Assembly (NCBI RefSeq): GCF_000023585.1
Contig: NC_012914.1
Span: forward strand, 2,557,001-2,621,000
Length of the DNA stretch: 64,000 nt
Reading direction: 5' to 3'
From: Paenibacillus sp. JDR-2
GTDB lineage: Bacteria > Bacillota > Bacilli > Paenibacillales > Paenibacillaceae
In this document: positions 55,119-63,071 of the stretch, in pieces
Position numbering within the stretch: position 1 is the first letter of the stretch
How the letters are laid out: each line of letters starts with the position of its first letter
Notes under the pieces: generated by a model
Databases searched by the model: none
Told to the model about the DNA's origin: nothing
What the model saw: the letters and a program-made list of their open reading frames with translations, nothing else
Program-made: the position numbers and the translations under genes

Positions 55119-55718
55119 ATGGAACAGGATAAGGAACAATCAAAGAAACGGTCCTACGCACTGCCGATTACTTTATTGCTGCTTGTATTCAGCCTTACGG
55201 GCAATGTGTTTCTATACTCGCAATCGCTGCAGGGCGGCCAGGATGATAAGTACAATAAAGGTTTGGAAGTTATCGGAGCAGCCAAGAAAGCAACCTCTTA
55301 CTATCAGGCCGTGCTTGATGATACAGCTGCTATTCTGGAAGGGAAAACGTCTGAGGCAGGCACCGTTATTCGCGATGCAGCCGGTGTCAATGATTTTTTG
55401 CAGCAAGCTGGCAGTTTTGATACGGATAACTCATTTGATTCCGGCAAAATCTATGCCAATATGATTGACGTTGATAATTCTCTCTCGTACATAAAAGAGC
55501 AGGACGGATCACTTACAGAGCAGGAATCGGCATTTTTGAAAGCTCTGCAGGAGGTCTATTCGAAGCAGCTGGCAATCGTGAAGCAGTTTAACTTTGACGC
55601 GGACAAAACGCGCAGCGGAGCGATTCAGATCGGAGCAGGAATCGGATGGCTTGATATTGCCAAGCAGCTGGAGCAATCTATCGAAGAGCAATCTAGCATG
55701 AAATTGTCCGCCCAGTAG
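55119..55718 (+). CDS. Membrane-anchored protein of unknown function
   Basis: A 199-aa protein with one N-terminal membrane helix (about residues 14-34, LPITLLLLVFSLTGNVFLY) and a mostly helical outside domain with many Gln, Asp and Ser. No enzyme motif or Cys is visible. GGAAGGA lies ten bases before ATG 55119. It follows addA by 100 bases, with a hairpin between. The family was not recognised. Confidence 0.75.
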   Translation: MEQDKEQSKKRSYALPITLLLLVFSLTGNVFLYSQSLQGGQDDKYNKGLEVIGAAKKATSYYQAVLDDTAAILEGKTSEAGTVIRDAAGVNDFLQQAGSFDTDNSFDSGKIYANMIDVDNSLSYIKEQDGSLTEQESAFLKALQEVYSKQLAIVKQFNFDADKTRSGAIQIGAGIGWLDIAKQLEQSIEEQSSMKLSAQ

Positions 55719-55768
55719 CCAAAAGCCCAGTTCTGCATACGATAGTAGCAGACGGGAGGCTGACAAGG

Positions 55769-56176
55769 ATGGAGAAAAGCAAGAAAGAAAAAGGGAAATT
55801 GACAGAGGTGAAGCCGGCCGCGTCCAAGCCGGCAACGATTGCTCCTGCAAAGGCAGAGAACCAAGCACCGGCTGTGCAGGCAGCATTAACTGCGCCGCAG
55901 ACCCAGTCGCTGAAGGATCACTGTTCCGCGCATATTCACCGATATGTGCTCGCACAAACGCATGACGGATGGTGCATCGACGGCATCGTTGAATACGTGG
56001 ACGATCAATATTTATGTCTGGCTGTCCCCTCCAGCGGATCCATGGGCTGGGACGGCAGAGCTTTTTTACCTTACCCTGGACTTTATCCGTATCCTTACTA
56101 CCCAAGAGGACGCTTCAACCGCCAGGTGTTGCCGCTTGCCGGGCTCCTCGCGTTGTCGCTGCTGCCATTTTATTAA
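55769..56176 (+). CDS. Protein of unknown function with Ala/Lys/Pro-rich N-terminus
   Basis: A 135-aa protein: a charged low-complexity first 40 residues (KPAASKPATIAPAK), then a compact domain with DHCSAHIHRYVLAQTHDGWCIDGIVEYVDDQYLCLAV (three Cys), a Pro/Tyr segment FLPYPGLYPYPYYPRGRF, and a hydrophobic C-terminus (LPLAGLLALSLLPFY) that could be a membrane tail. GGGAGG precedes ATG 55769. The middle looks like a small beta domain of the kind that binds RNA or metal, but this is a guess. Not recognised. Confidence 0.7.
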   Translation: MEKSKKEKGKLTEVKPAASKPATIAPAKAENQAPAVQAALTAPQTQSLKDHCSAHIHRYVLAQTHDGWCIDGIVEYVDDQYLCLAVPSSGSMGWDGRAFLPYPGLYPYPYYPRGRFNRQVLPLAGLLALSLLPFY

Positions 56177-56299
56177 GAGCAAAAGGTTATTTCCGGTTCA
56201 GGAACGCGTTTGCGTTCCGGCCCGCATCTCCGATTGGACGAGGATACCATTTGTTTGTTATAATTATTGGCATAGTATGGAATGAAGGGAGGGGCATAT

Positions 56300-56653
56300 T
56301 TGGACTGTATTTTTTGCAAAATTATCGAAGGCTCCATTCCTTCGACGAAAGTGTACGAATCCGAGAACGTCATTGCGTTTAAAGATATTCAGCCCGCGGC
56401 TCCCGTACATATATTGATTATTCCCAAAAAACATATTCCTACGATGAACGATGTTACCGAAGAGGATGGACCGGTCATCGCGGAATTGTTTGCAACTGCT
56501 CGGGAAATCGCGAAGCAGCAAGGAATTGCCGATTCCGGTTACCGGCTGATTAATAATGTGAACAGCGACGGAGGGCAGGTTGTTTATCATCTCCACATCC
56601 ATTTATTGGGTGGGGAGAAGCTAGGAGCACTAGTAGGAAATAGTGTAAGTTGA
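56300..56653 (+). CDS. HIT-family nucleotide-binding protein
   Basis: A 117-aa histidine-triad protein (Hit/PKCI type), acting as a nucleoside phosphoramidase or dinucleotide hydrolase. It starts CIFCKIIEGSIPSTKVYE, with the zinc-type CxxC, and carries the triad HLHIHLLGG near the C-terminus. TTG 56300 is chosen with AAGGGAGGGG six bases upstream; the ATG at 56282 lies before that site. Its stop overlaps the -35 box of the rpsU promoter. Confidence 0.93.
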   Translation: MDCIFCKIIEGSIPSTKVYESENVIAFKDIQPAAPVHILIIPKKHIPTMNDVTEEDGPVIAELFATAREIAKQQGIADSGYRLINNVNSDGGQVVYHLHIHLLGGEKLGALVGNSVS

Positions 56654-56679
56654 CACTTCAATTTGTTTTGTCTTATAAT
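56650..56679 (+). promoter_or_regulatory. Sigma-A promoter of rpsU
   Basis: TTGACA (56650-56655), 18-bp spacer, TATAAT (56674-56679). It overlaps the HIT stop codon. An inverted repeat CACTTCA (56654-56660) / TGAAGTG (56679-56685) spans the promoter. Confidence 0.8.
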
Positions 56680-56745
56680 GAAGTGTGATAAACCGTGTTT
56701 ATGTTTAATGCTCTGGACGGTCTGTTTCGGAGGGAGGGAAAACTG

Positions 56746-56919
56746 GTGTCTGAAACTAAAGTTCGCAAAAACGAAACTATTGATGCTGCGCTTCGCCGCT
56801 TTAAACGTTCCATCGCTAAAGATGGTGTTTTGGCAGAGGTGAAAAAACGCAAGCATTATGAAAAGCCAAGTGTAAAGCGCAAGAAGAAGTCCGAGGCTGC
56901 GCGTAAGAGAAAGTTTTAG
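56746..56919 (+). CDS. rpsU: 30S ribosomal protein S21
   Basis: A 57-aa very basic small-subunit protein. It begins [20 protein letters not shown] and ends in a Lys/Arg-rich tail ([14 protein letters not shown]), diagnostic for S21. GTG 56746 has GGAGGGAGGG seven bases before; the open frame extends to 56695, but S21 proteins begin here. It forms an operon with yqeY, 15 bases downstream, as in B. subtilis. Confidence 0.97.
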   Translation: MSETKVRKNETIDAALRRFKRSIAKDGVLAEVKKRKHYEKPSVKRKKKSEAARKRKF

Positions 56920-56934
56920 GAGGATCCTTCCATA

Positions 56935-57378
56935 ATGAACCTGAGCGATAGATTGAACGACGATATGAAGCAAGCCATGAAGAATCAGGACAAGTTCAAG
57001 CTGACAACGATTCGCATGATTCGTGCAGCAGCAAAAAATTTGGAAATTGATTTGAAGCGTCCTCTCGAGGATGCAGAAGTGGTAGATATACTTAGTCGTG
57101 AAATCAAACAACGTAAAGATTCCCTCCAAGAATTTAGCAAAGCCGGCCGAGATGATCTGGTTACAGATCTTTCAGCAGAAATTGAAATTATTAGTCAATA
57201 CCTTCCCGTTCAGCTGACCGAAGAAGAGATAAAAGCGATTGTAACGCAGACCATCCAGGAACTCGGTGCTTCTTCCAAAGCCGAGATGGGAAAAGTCATG
57301 GGTGCGCTTTTGCCAAAAACAAAAGGGCGCGCTGATGGTAAACTAGTAAATCAATATGTACAACAATTTCTGCAATAA
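56935..57378 (+). CDS. yqeY: GatB/YqeY domain protein
   Basis: A 147-aa protein of the YqeY family, related to the tail domain of GatB that contacts tRNA in the amidotransferase. It shows MNLSDRLNDDMKQAMKNQDK, LTTIRMIRAAAKN and MGKVMGALLPKTKGRADGKLVNQYVQQ, the family C-terminus. The exact function is not established. AGGAGGAT precedes the ATG. It is co-transcribed with rpsU and followed by a strong terminator. Confidence 0.94.
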   Translation: MNLSDRLNDDMKQAMKNQDKFKLTTIRMIRAAAKNLEIDLKRPLEDAEVVDILSREIKQRKDSLQEFSKAGRDDLVTDLSAEIEIISQYLPVQLTEEEIKAIVTQTIQELGASSKAEMGKVMGALLPKTKGRADGKLVNQYVQQFLQ

Positions 57379-57393
57379 CTATATGTTCGGACG

Positions 57394-57420
57394 AAAACAC
57401 CCCTTTCGAGGGGTGTTTTT
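57394..57420 (+). terminator. Terminator of rpsU-yqeY
   Basis: Perfect stem AAAACACCCC (57394-57403) / GGGGTGTTTT (57410-57419) with a T5 tract. Confidence 0.93.
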
Positions 57421-57500
57421 GCTTTATTTATGACAATTTTGAAACATAATGTTCATATATGCGTATTAACGGATACTGATTGAAAAGGAGGAGCGACACT

Positions 57501-58877
57501 TTGCAAACGAAACGATGGCGCATTGCAGCTGTCATTTGGCCTCTTCTGATGCTTATATCCATGCTGCTGGTTACGGCGGGAGGATTGGTGACCGGCGGTA
57601 AAGCCGCGCAAGGAGCGGAAGGGTCAGGACTAGGTCCCGCGGTGTACGTTGTGCCGGTCAAGCAAACGGTGGAGTCCGGACTTAAATCGTTTTTGGAGCG
57701 GGCATACAAAGAAGCAGCCGAAGCAAAAGCGGAAAGAGTCATTCTGGTGATCAATACGTTTGGCGGAGAAGTAACCAGCGCCGAGGAGATTGGCGAACTG
57801 ATCCGCAAAAGCAGTGTTCCAACAACTGCTTATGTAGAAGGCAAAGCGGTATCGGCAGGGACTTATATTGCGCTTAATGCGCAAAACATTGTCATGGAGC
57901 CTGGGAGCACGATTGGCGCAGCCGCAGTCGTTAACGGCTCCGGCGATCTGATCGACAACCCGAAGGTTGTTTCCTTCTGGGTAAAGACAATGAGGGAGGC
58001 CGCGGAGCTAAACGGTCGTAACCCGGATATTGCCGCCGCGATGGTGGATACCGGAGCGACATTACCGCTTCCGGACCTCAAGCAGGTGAAGCAGTCCGGC
58101 CAGATTCTGACTTTAACAGCTGATGAAGCGCTTAAAGTTGGATATGCCGAATACAAAGCGGAGTCCGTGGAAGACGCAATTAAATGGCTGGGACTTGAAA
58201 ACCGGGAGCAGATCGACCTTAATCCATCGATCGCGGAGAAGATTGCTTCCTGGCTGGTTAATCCGGTCGTCATGACCGTGCTGTTCATCCTTGGCATTGC
58301 GGGTATTGCGATTGAGCTGTTTGTACCGGGCTTTGGAGTTCCGGGCATTGTAGGTATCCTGTCGTTTGGCCTGTATTTCTTCGGCCATTACATCGCGGGC
58401 TTTGCGGGGATGGAGTCTGTTGTGCTCTTCATTGTCGGCGTAGCGCTGTTGTTGGTAGAGGTGTTTGTGCCTAGCTGGGGGATTCTTGGCATACTCGGCA
58501 GTGCCTCGCTTATCGCCGGCGTGTTGACAGCGGCTTCAAATCCGATGACGGCATTTGTTTCGCTTGTTATCGCTTTGGTGGCAGCGGCCGTAATTCTATA
58601 CTTTGTCGTTCGGAAATACAAGGACAGAGGGATCTGGAATAAATTTATTTTGCGGGAGAAGCTGACAACCGAACAAGGGTATTTGTCCGCGGAAACCAAG
58701 GAGGATCTTCTTGGCCAGGAGGGGATTGCGATCACGCCGCTTCGCCCGGCAGGCACGATTCAAATTCGGGATAACCGGATTGACGTTGTGACTTCAGGCG
58801 AATTCATCGCTTCGGGCAAGACGGTAAAAGTAATAAAAACGGAAGGGACTTGGGTTGTCGTAAGAGAGGTCCTGTAG
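57501..58877 (+). CDS. yqeZ: NfeD-family membrane serine protease (YqeZ-like)
   Basis: A 458-aa membrane protein: N-terminal signal/anchor, a ClpP-like serine protease domain (VILVINTFGGEV, with the nucleophile in KAVSAGTYIAL, and PGSTIGAAAVV), four or five membrane helices (about 255-375), and a C-terminal OB-fold NfeD domain. These proteins accompany flotillins and stomatins; here floA follows 37 bases later, as yqeZ precedes yqfA in B. subtilis. TTG 57501 is chosen with AAGGAGGAG upstream, over an earlier TTG 57480. Confidence 0.93.
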   Translation: MQTKRWRIAAVIWPLLMLISMLLVTAGGLVTGGKAAQGAEGSGLGPAVYVVPVKQTVESGLKSFLERAYKEAAEAKAERVILVINTFGGEVTSAEEIGELIRKSSVPTTAYVEGKAVSAGTYIALNAQNIVMEPGSTIGAAAVVNGSGDLIDNPKVVSFWVKTMREAAELNGRNPDIAAAMVDTGATLPLPDLKQVKQSGQILTLTADEALKVGYAEYKAESVEDAIKWLGLENREQIDLNPSIAEKIASWLVNPVVMTVLFILGIAGIAIELFVPGFGVPGIVGILSFGLYFFGHYIAGFAGMESVVLFIVGVALLLVEVFVPSWGILGILGSASLIAGVLTAASNPMTAFVSLVIALVAAAVILYFVVRKYKDRGIWNKFILREKLTTEQGYLSAETKEDLLGQEGIAITPLRPAGTIQIRDNRIDVVTSGEFIASGKTVKVIKTEGTWVVVREVL

Positions 58878-58914
58878 GATAATAAGAAAAAAATGACATG
58901 GAGGGTTATACCAA

Positions 58915-59898
58915 ATGGATCCGACTGTATCCGTATTAATTATTGTTGTAGTAGCGATTATTGTCCTATCTGTATTTCTCAGCTTCTTCCCGATTATGCT
59001 GTGGATTTCCGCTCTGGCATCGGGCGTGCGGATCGGCATTATTACGCTGGTAGCGATGCGCCTGCGTCGCGTAACGCCTAGCCGAATCGTTAATCCGTTG
59101 ATTAAAGCAACAAAGGCTGGACTAGGGCTTACGATTAATCAGCTGGAGAGTCACTTCCTCGCCGGCGGTAATGTAGACCGTGTCGTAAACGCCTTGATTG
59201 CAGCGCAACGCGCGAACATTCCGCTTGTCTTCGAGCGCGCGGCAGCCATCGACCTTGCGGGCCGCGATGTACTGCAAGCCGTGCAAATGAGCGTTAACCC
59301 GCGTGTTATCGAGACGCCTACTGTAGCTGCGGTTGCTAAGGACGGCATTGAAGTGAAGGTTAAAGCCCGCGTTACGGTACGCGCAAATATCGAACGCCTC
59401 GTCGGCGGTGCCGGCGAAGAGACGATTATCGCCCGCGTAGGCGAAGGTATCGTTACAACGGTAGGTTCCTCCAACTCGCATAAAGACGTTCTGGAAAATC
59501 CGGATATGATCTCCCGTACCGTCCTAGGTAAAGGTCTTGATGCAGGCACGGCCTTTGAAATCCTGTCCATCGATATTGCTGACGTAGACGTAGGCAAAAA
59601 CATCGGCGCACACCTGCAAACCGAGCAGGCGGAAGCCGATAAGCGGATCGCGCAGGCGAAAGCCGAAGAGCGCCGCGCGATGGCGGTAGCGCAGGAGCAA
59701 GAGATGAAGGCCCGCGTCGTGGAGATGCGCGCGAAGGTCGTAGAATCCGAATCCCAAGTACCGCTCGCGATGGCGGATGCACTGAAATCCGGTAAAATCG
59801 GCGTTATGGACTATATGAACCTTAAGAATATCGAAGCCGATACCCAAATGAGAAATACGATTGGCAAGCCGGACACTCCTAACGATAAAGACAACTAA
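58915..59898 (+). CDS. floA: Flotillin-like protein FloA
   Basis: A 327-aa membrane scaffold protein of functional membrane microdomains. An N-terminal hydrophobic hairpin (about residues 5-45) is followed by a PHB-type domain ([26 protein letters not shown]) and an Ala/Glu-rich coiled-coil ([30 protein letters not shown]). Full length for the family. Order yqeZ-floA is the usual arrangement; together they affect lipid organisation, sporulation and protein secretion in Bacillus. GGAGGG precedes ATG 58915. Confidence 0.96.
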   Translation: MDPTVSVLIIVVVAIIVLSVFLSFFPIMLWISALASGVRIGIITLVAMRLRRVTPSRIVNPLIKATKAGLGLTINQLESHFLAGGNVDRVVNALIAAQRANIPLVFERAAAIDLAGRDVLQAVQMSVNPRVIETPTVAAVAKDGIEVKVKARVTVRANIERLVGGAGEETIIARVGEGIVTTVGSSNSHKDVLENPDMISRTVLGKGLDAGTAFEILSIDIADVDVGKNIGAHLQTEQAEADKRIAQAKAEERRAMAVAQEQEMKARVVEMRAKVVESESQVPLAMADALKSGKIGVMDYMNLKNIEADTQMRNTIGKPDTPNDKDN

Positions 59899-59933
59899 GG
59901 CGCTTAAGCCGTGTCAAGCAAGGAGGTGCTGGC

Positions 59934-60425
59934 GTGAAACTTATAAGTTTTCTTCTCGAAAATATATATTGGGTGATCGTGGTGGGCGGGGTGCTCTTCT
60001 CGATGTTCGGACGTTCGGGCGCCAAGAAGCGTACGAACCGGATGCCGAGCTTTGGAGGAAGCAGCGAACGCGAGCCGCATAGACCGGAACACCGTCAAGA
60101 TCCTGTATGGGATGAAGATGATGAAGAGGAATATCAGCCTCAGAAGCCCATATTGGCTGGCTCTCCTCTTCAAGGAGAAAGGGGAGGTACCGGGGAAGGC
60201 AGCAGGTCGCAAACGCAGGAGCGGGCGCTTCAAGCGGTACCAAGCCGGCCGGCGGAACCGCCTCGCGCGCGGCTGGCAGCAGCGAACAAGCCTCAGACGG
60301 CAGCGGCTCCTGCAGCAGCTAGCCAAACCGAAATGACGAATCCTAAAGCCGATGAGCTGCGCAAAGCGGTCGTATGGGCCGAAATATTAGCTCCTCCTCG
60401 TTCTAAGCGCCCATTCGGCAAATAG
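59934..60425 (+). CDS. Membrane-anchored low-complexity protein downstream of floA
   Basis: A 163-aa protein with one N-terminal membrane helix (about residues 3-24), then a polar, disordered part rich in Glu, Arg, Pro and Ala, and a conserved-looking C-terminus LRKAVVWAEILAPPRSKRPF. It starts with GTG 59934 behind AAGGAGGTG, 35 bases after floA, and is followed by a strong terminator, so it is the last gene of the yqeZ-floA operon. It occupies about the position of B. subtilis yqfB, but homology cannot be shown. Function unknown. Confidence 0.8.
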   Translation: MKLISFLLENIYWVIVVGGVLFSMFGRSGAKKRTNRMPSFGGSSEREPHRPEHRQDPVWDEDDEEEYQPQKPILAGSPLQGERGGTGEGSRSQTQERALQAVPSRPAEPPRARLAAANKPQTAAAPAAASQTEMTNPKADELRKAVVWAEILAPPRSKRPFGK

Positions 60426-60436
60426 ACCTTTAAACC

Positions 60437-60488
60437 ATAACAGCCGGGTAATGATGCGATTATGCATCGTTACCCGGCTGTTATTTTT
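60437..60488 (+). terminator. Terminator of the floA operon
   Basis: Long stem ATAACAGCCGGGTAATGATGC (60437-60457) / the complementary 60464-60484, one mismatch or wobble, with a run of T from 60485. Confidence 0.95.
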
Positions 60489-60511
60489 ATCGGAACGCTT
60501 CTCCATATATC

Positions 60512-60540
60512 TCATAAATCGTTCCAACGTCGCATATTTT
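60512..60540 (+). promoter_or_regulatory. Candidate sigma-E promoter of yqfC-yqfD
   Basis: TCATAAA (60512-60518), 14-bp spacer, CATATTTT (60533-60540), compared with the sigma-E pattern of an ATA-rich -35 and CATACA-T -10. It is 54 bases before yqfC. The match is partial; the known sigma-E control of yqfCD in B. subtilis gives it some weight. Confidence 0.35.
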
Positions 60541-60593
60541 GGTACAGTACAATAATGTGCACTCGAGCGGCGGAGGGGGATAATGGATCAGCT

Positions 60594-60881
60594 ATGGGCC
60601 GTATAAACCGTAAATTTCGAAAATGGACTGCCGATATATTGGATTTGCCGCAGGATGTGGTCTATGATCTGCCCCGCATGACGATGATCGGCGACCGACA
60701 GCTCTATATCGAGAATCACCGCGGCGTGCTTCATTTCTCCAGCGATAAGCTGAGACTTGCCTTAAGCAAAGGCGAGCTGGAAGTAACGGGAACCTCGCTT
60801 GTCATACGTACGATATGGACGGAAGAGGTATTCATAGAGGGTCAAATTAAAAGTATCGAAGTAAGGGATCAGGAGGGATAA
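60594..60881 (+). CDS. yqfC: Sporulation protein YqfC
   Basis: A 95-aa small protein made in the mother cell during sporulation and needed for efficient spore formation. It opens MGRINRKFRKWTADILDLPQDV, includes DLPRMTMIGDRQLYIENHRGVL, and matches the usual length of about 93. ATG 60594 is chosen; GGAGGGGGA lies upstream at a rather long distance. The open frame begins at 60462, inside the preceding terminator. yqfD follows two bases after the stop. Confidence 0.9.
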   Translation: MGRINRKFRKWTADILDLPQDVVYDLPRMTMIGDRQLYIENHRGVLHFSSDKLRLALSKGELEVTGTSLVIRTIWTEEVFIEGQIKSIEVRDQEG

Positions 60882-60883
60882 GC

Positions 60884-62077
60884 ATGGCGGGTCAATGGCT
60901 GCAGTGGGTACGCGGTGTTGTTACGGTGCATATCAGGGGCGGACAACCTGAACGGCTGGTGAACAGGGCTCTCGAAGGGGGGCTCGAGCTGTCTTCTATT
61001 CGATGGACAAGCGGTGGGAAGCTGGAATTCGAACTGTCGTTAGGCGATTTTTTTCGTCTTCGTCCGTTTCTGAAAGAGACAGGCTGTAGGGCGCATGTCG
61101 TCAAGCGGGAAGGGATGCCCTTCTGGCTGGTCCGCGTTGAGAAAAGAAAGTTTTTCGCGATCGGGATCGGTCTGTTTTTTGTAGGCATCTACTTGCTGTC
61201 CTCCCTTGTCTGGTCCATTGAAGTGAAGGGGAATGTCAAGCTGACCGAGGAACAGATACTGACCGCCGCCAAGAAGGAAGGAATCTTTCCGATGCAATGG
61301 TCGTTCAAGCTTAAGGATAAAGATCTGTTATCCAAGGAGTTGGTAACCGATCTTCCGGGAACGACATGGGTTGGCGTAGAGAAAAAAGGGACAAGGATCG
61401 TTATTCAGGTCGTTGAATCGACGGAAGCGGAAAAGGCGGAGCTTCAAAGTCCGCGGCATTTGGTTGCTTCGAACGACGCTGTCATAACGGAAATCTATAC
61501 CGAGAAGGGCCGCCCTGTCGTCAAGAAAAATATGAAAGTCAAAAAAGGCCAGACCTTGATCTCGGGAACGATCGGAGGCGGTGCGTATACGCAGTCGGTC
61601 GTGGCGAAAGGGAAGGTGCGCGGCCTCGTGTGGTATGAATTTAATGTCGCTTCTCCTCTGACGCAGGAGGTTAAAGTATACACGGGAGAGAAGAAAACAA
61701 AGTGGTACGCGGTAATAGGAAGCCGTGCGCTGCAAGTAAGCGGTTATGGCAAAAATCCGTTTGATACGTCCGAAAACGTTGTTGTGGAGGAACAGGCGAC
61801 ATGGCGCGGCTTGAAGCTGCCTTTCGGACGGCTTAAGAAAACGATTATGGAAGTCCGATCCGATGAGCGGGAGCTTACCGAAGAGGAAGCGAAAAACAAC
61901 GGAATGCTCCAGGCGAAGGCCGATGTCATGCTGAAAGCAGGCAATGACGCGGTTATATTAAAGGAAATTGTTTTGCATGAAAAGACGGACAATGGTAAAG
62001 TTTATATGAAAGTTCTTTTTGAAGTGGAGCAATCAATCGTAGAAGAGATGCCACTAGTCCAGATGCAAGGAGAATGA
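60884..62077 (+). CDS. yqfD: Sporulation protein YqfD
   Basis: A 397-aa protein needed for sporulation, with one membrane helix (about residues 90-110, FFAIGIGLFFVGIYLLSSLVW) followed by an outside domain that begins like a POTRA/FtsQ-type repeat (IEVKGNVKLTEEQILTAAKKEGI) and carries GTTWVGVEKKGTRIVIQVVE. The N-terminal cytoplasmic part is about 85 residues. AGGAGGG precedes ATG 60884. Its stop overlaps the phoH start (ATGA). Confidence 0.93.
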   Translation: MAGQWLQWVRGVVTVHIRGGQPERLVNRALEGGLELSSIRWTSGGKLEFELSLGDFFRLRPFLKETGCRAHVVKREGMPFWLVRVEKRKFFAIGIGLFFVGIYLLSSLVWSIEVKGNVKLTEEQILTAAKKEGIFPMQWSFKLKDKDLLSKELVTDLPGTTWVGVEKKGTRIVIQVVESTEAEKAELQSPRHLVASNDAVITEIYTEKGRPVVKKNMKVKKGQTLISGTIGGGAYTQSVVAKGKVRGLVWYEFNVASPLTQEVKVYTGEKKTKWYAVIGSRALQVSGYGKNPFDTSENVVVEEQATWRGLKLPFGRLKKTIMEVRSDERELTEEEAKNNGMLQAKADVMLKAGNDAVILKEIVLHEKTDNGKVYMKVLFEVEQSIVEEMPLVQMQGE

Positions 62078-63054
62078 GGTTGTTGCAGAGTGAAGCAAAA
62101 GTAGTCAAAATTCCGCTCCAAAATGCAGTAGAGGGCTTAGCCGTATTTGGTCCCCAAGATAAGTATCTAAAGCTTGTGCAGCAGCAGATGGAGGCAACCC
62201 TGTCATCCCGAGATGCGGAAATTGTTATTTCCGGTCCGGCACAAGAGGTGGAATCGCTAGAGCAGTTGTATAACGTGCTGCTTCAGCTTGTCCGCGGCGG
62301 TTATACCCCGTCCGAGAGAGATATTACTTATGCGCTTGATCTTGCGCGCAGCATGCAAGCGGAAGAACTGCTCGATTTGCTTAAAGCTGAAATTACGACG
62401 ACTTACAGAGGCAAACCGATTCGCGTGAAGACGATCGGTCAGCGACATTACGTGAAGACAATCAAGAAGCAGGATATCGTGTTCGGGATTGGCCCAGCCG
62501 GTACCGGCAAAACCTATCTTGCGGTTGTTCTGGCCGTAGCGGCGCTTAAAGAAGGCTCTGTTAAAAAAATAATGTTGACCCGTCCTGCGGTTGAAGCCGG
62601 CGAAAATCTGGGCTTCCTGCCTGGCGACCTGCAAGAAAAGGTAGATCCGTACCTGCGCCCGCTCTATGACGCGCTGCATGACGTATTGGGACCTGATCAG
62701 ACGACAAAGGCGTTTGAGCGCGGAACCATCGAGATCGCACCGCTAGCTTATATGCGCGGACGCACGCTCGATGATTCGTTTATTATTTTGGACGAAGCGC
62801 AAAACACGACCCCGGAGCAAATGAAAATGTTCCTGACAAGGTTAGGCTTTGGCTCGAAAATGGTTATTACAGGCGACGTGACTCAGATTGATTTGCCGCG
62901 GGGCAAAAACTCCGGGCTTATCGAAGCGCAGCGCATTTTAAGAGATATTGAGGAAATTGGTTTTATTCATTTTACCGAGCAGGACGTCGTTCGCCATTCC
63001 TTGGTTCAGAAAATAATCGTGGCATACAACTGGGACGCTGAAAACAAAGCATAG
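62074..63054 (+). CDS. phoH: PhoH-family ATPase
   Basis: A 326-aa cytoplasmic P-loop ATPase. Walker A is GPAGTGKTYLA (near residue 142), Walker B FIILDEAQNT, and the TRPAVEAGENLGFLPGDLQEK and MVITGDVTQIDLP motifs are family signatures. It is related to the N-terminal half of superfamily I helicases and implicated in RNA metabolism, but its exact reaction is unsettled. It overlaps yqfD by four bases; pgpH follows 17 bases later, as in B. subtilis. Confidence 0.96.
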   Translation: MRLLQSEAKVVKIPLQNAVEGLAVFGPQDKYLKLVQQQMEATLSSRDAEIVISGPAQEVESLEQLYNVLLQLVRGGYTPSERDITYALDLARSMQAEELLDLLKAEITTTYRGKPIRVKTIGQRHYVKTIKKQDIVFGIGPAGTGKTYLAVVLAVAALKEGSVKKIMLTRPAVEAGENLGFLPGDLQEKVDPYLRPLYDALHDVLGPDQTTKAFERGTIEIAPLAYMRGRTLDDSFIILDEAQNTTPEQMKMFLTRLGFGSKMVITGDVTQIDLPRGKNSGLIEAQRILRDIEEIGFIHFTEQDVVRHSLVQKIIVAYNWDAENKA

Positions 63055-63071
63055 AGAGGAATGTCCGCTCG

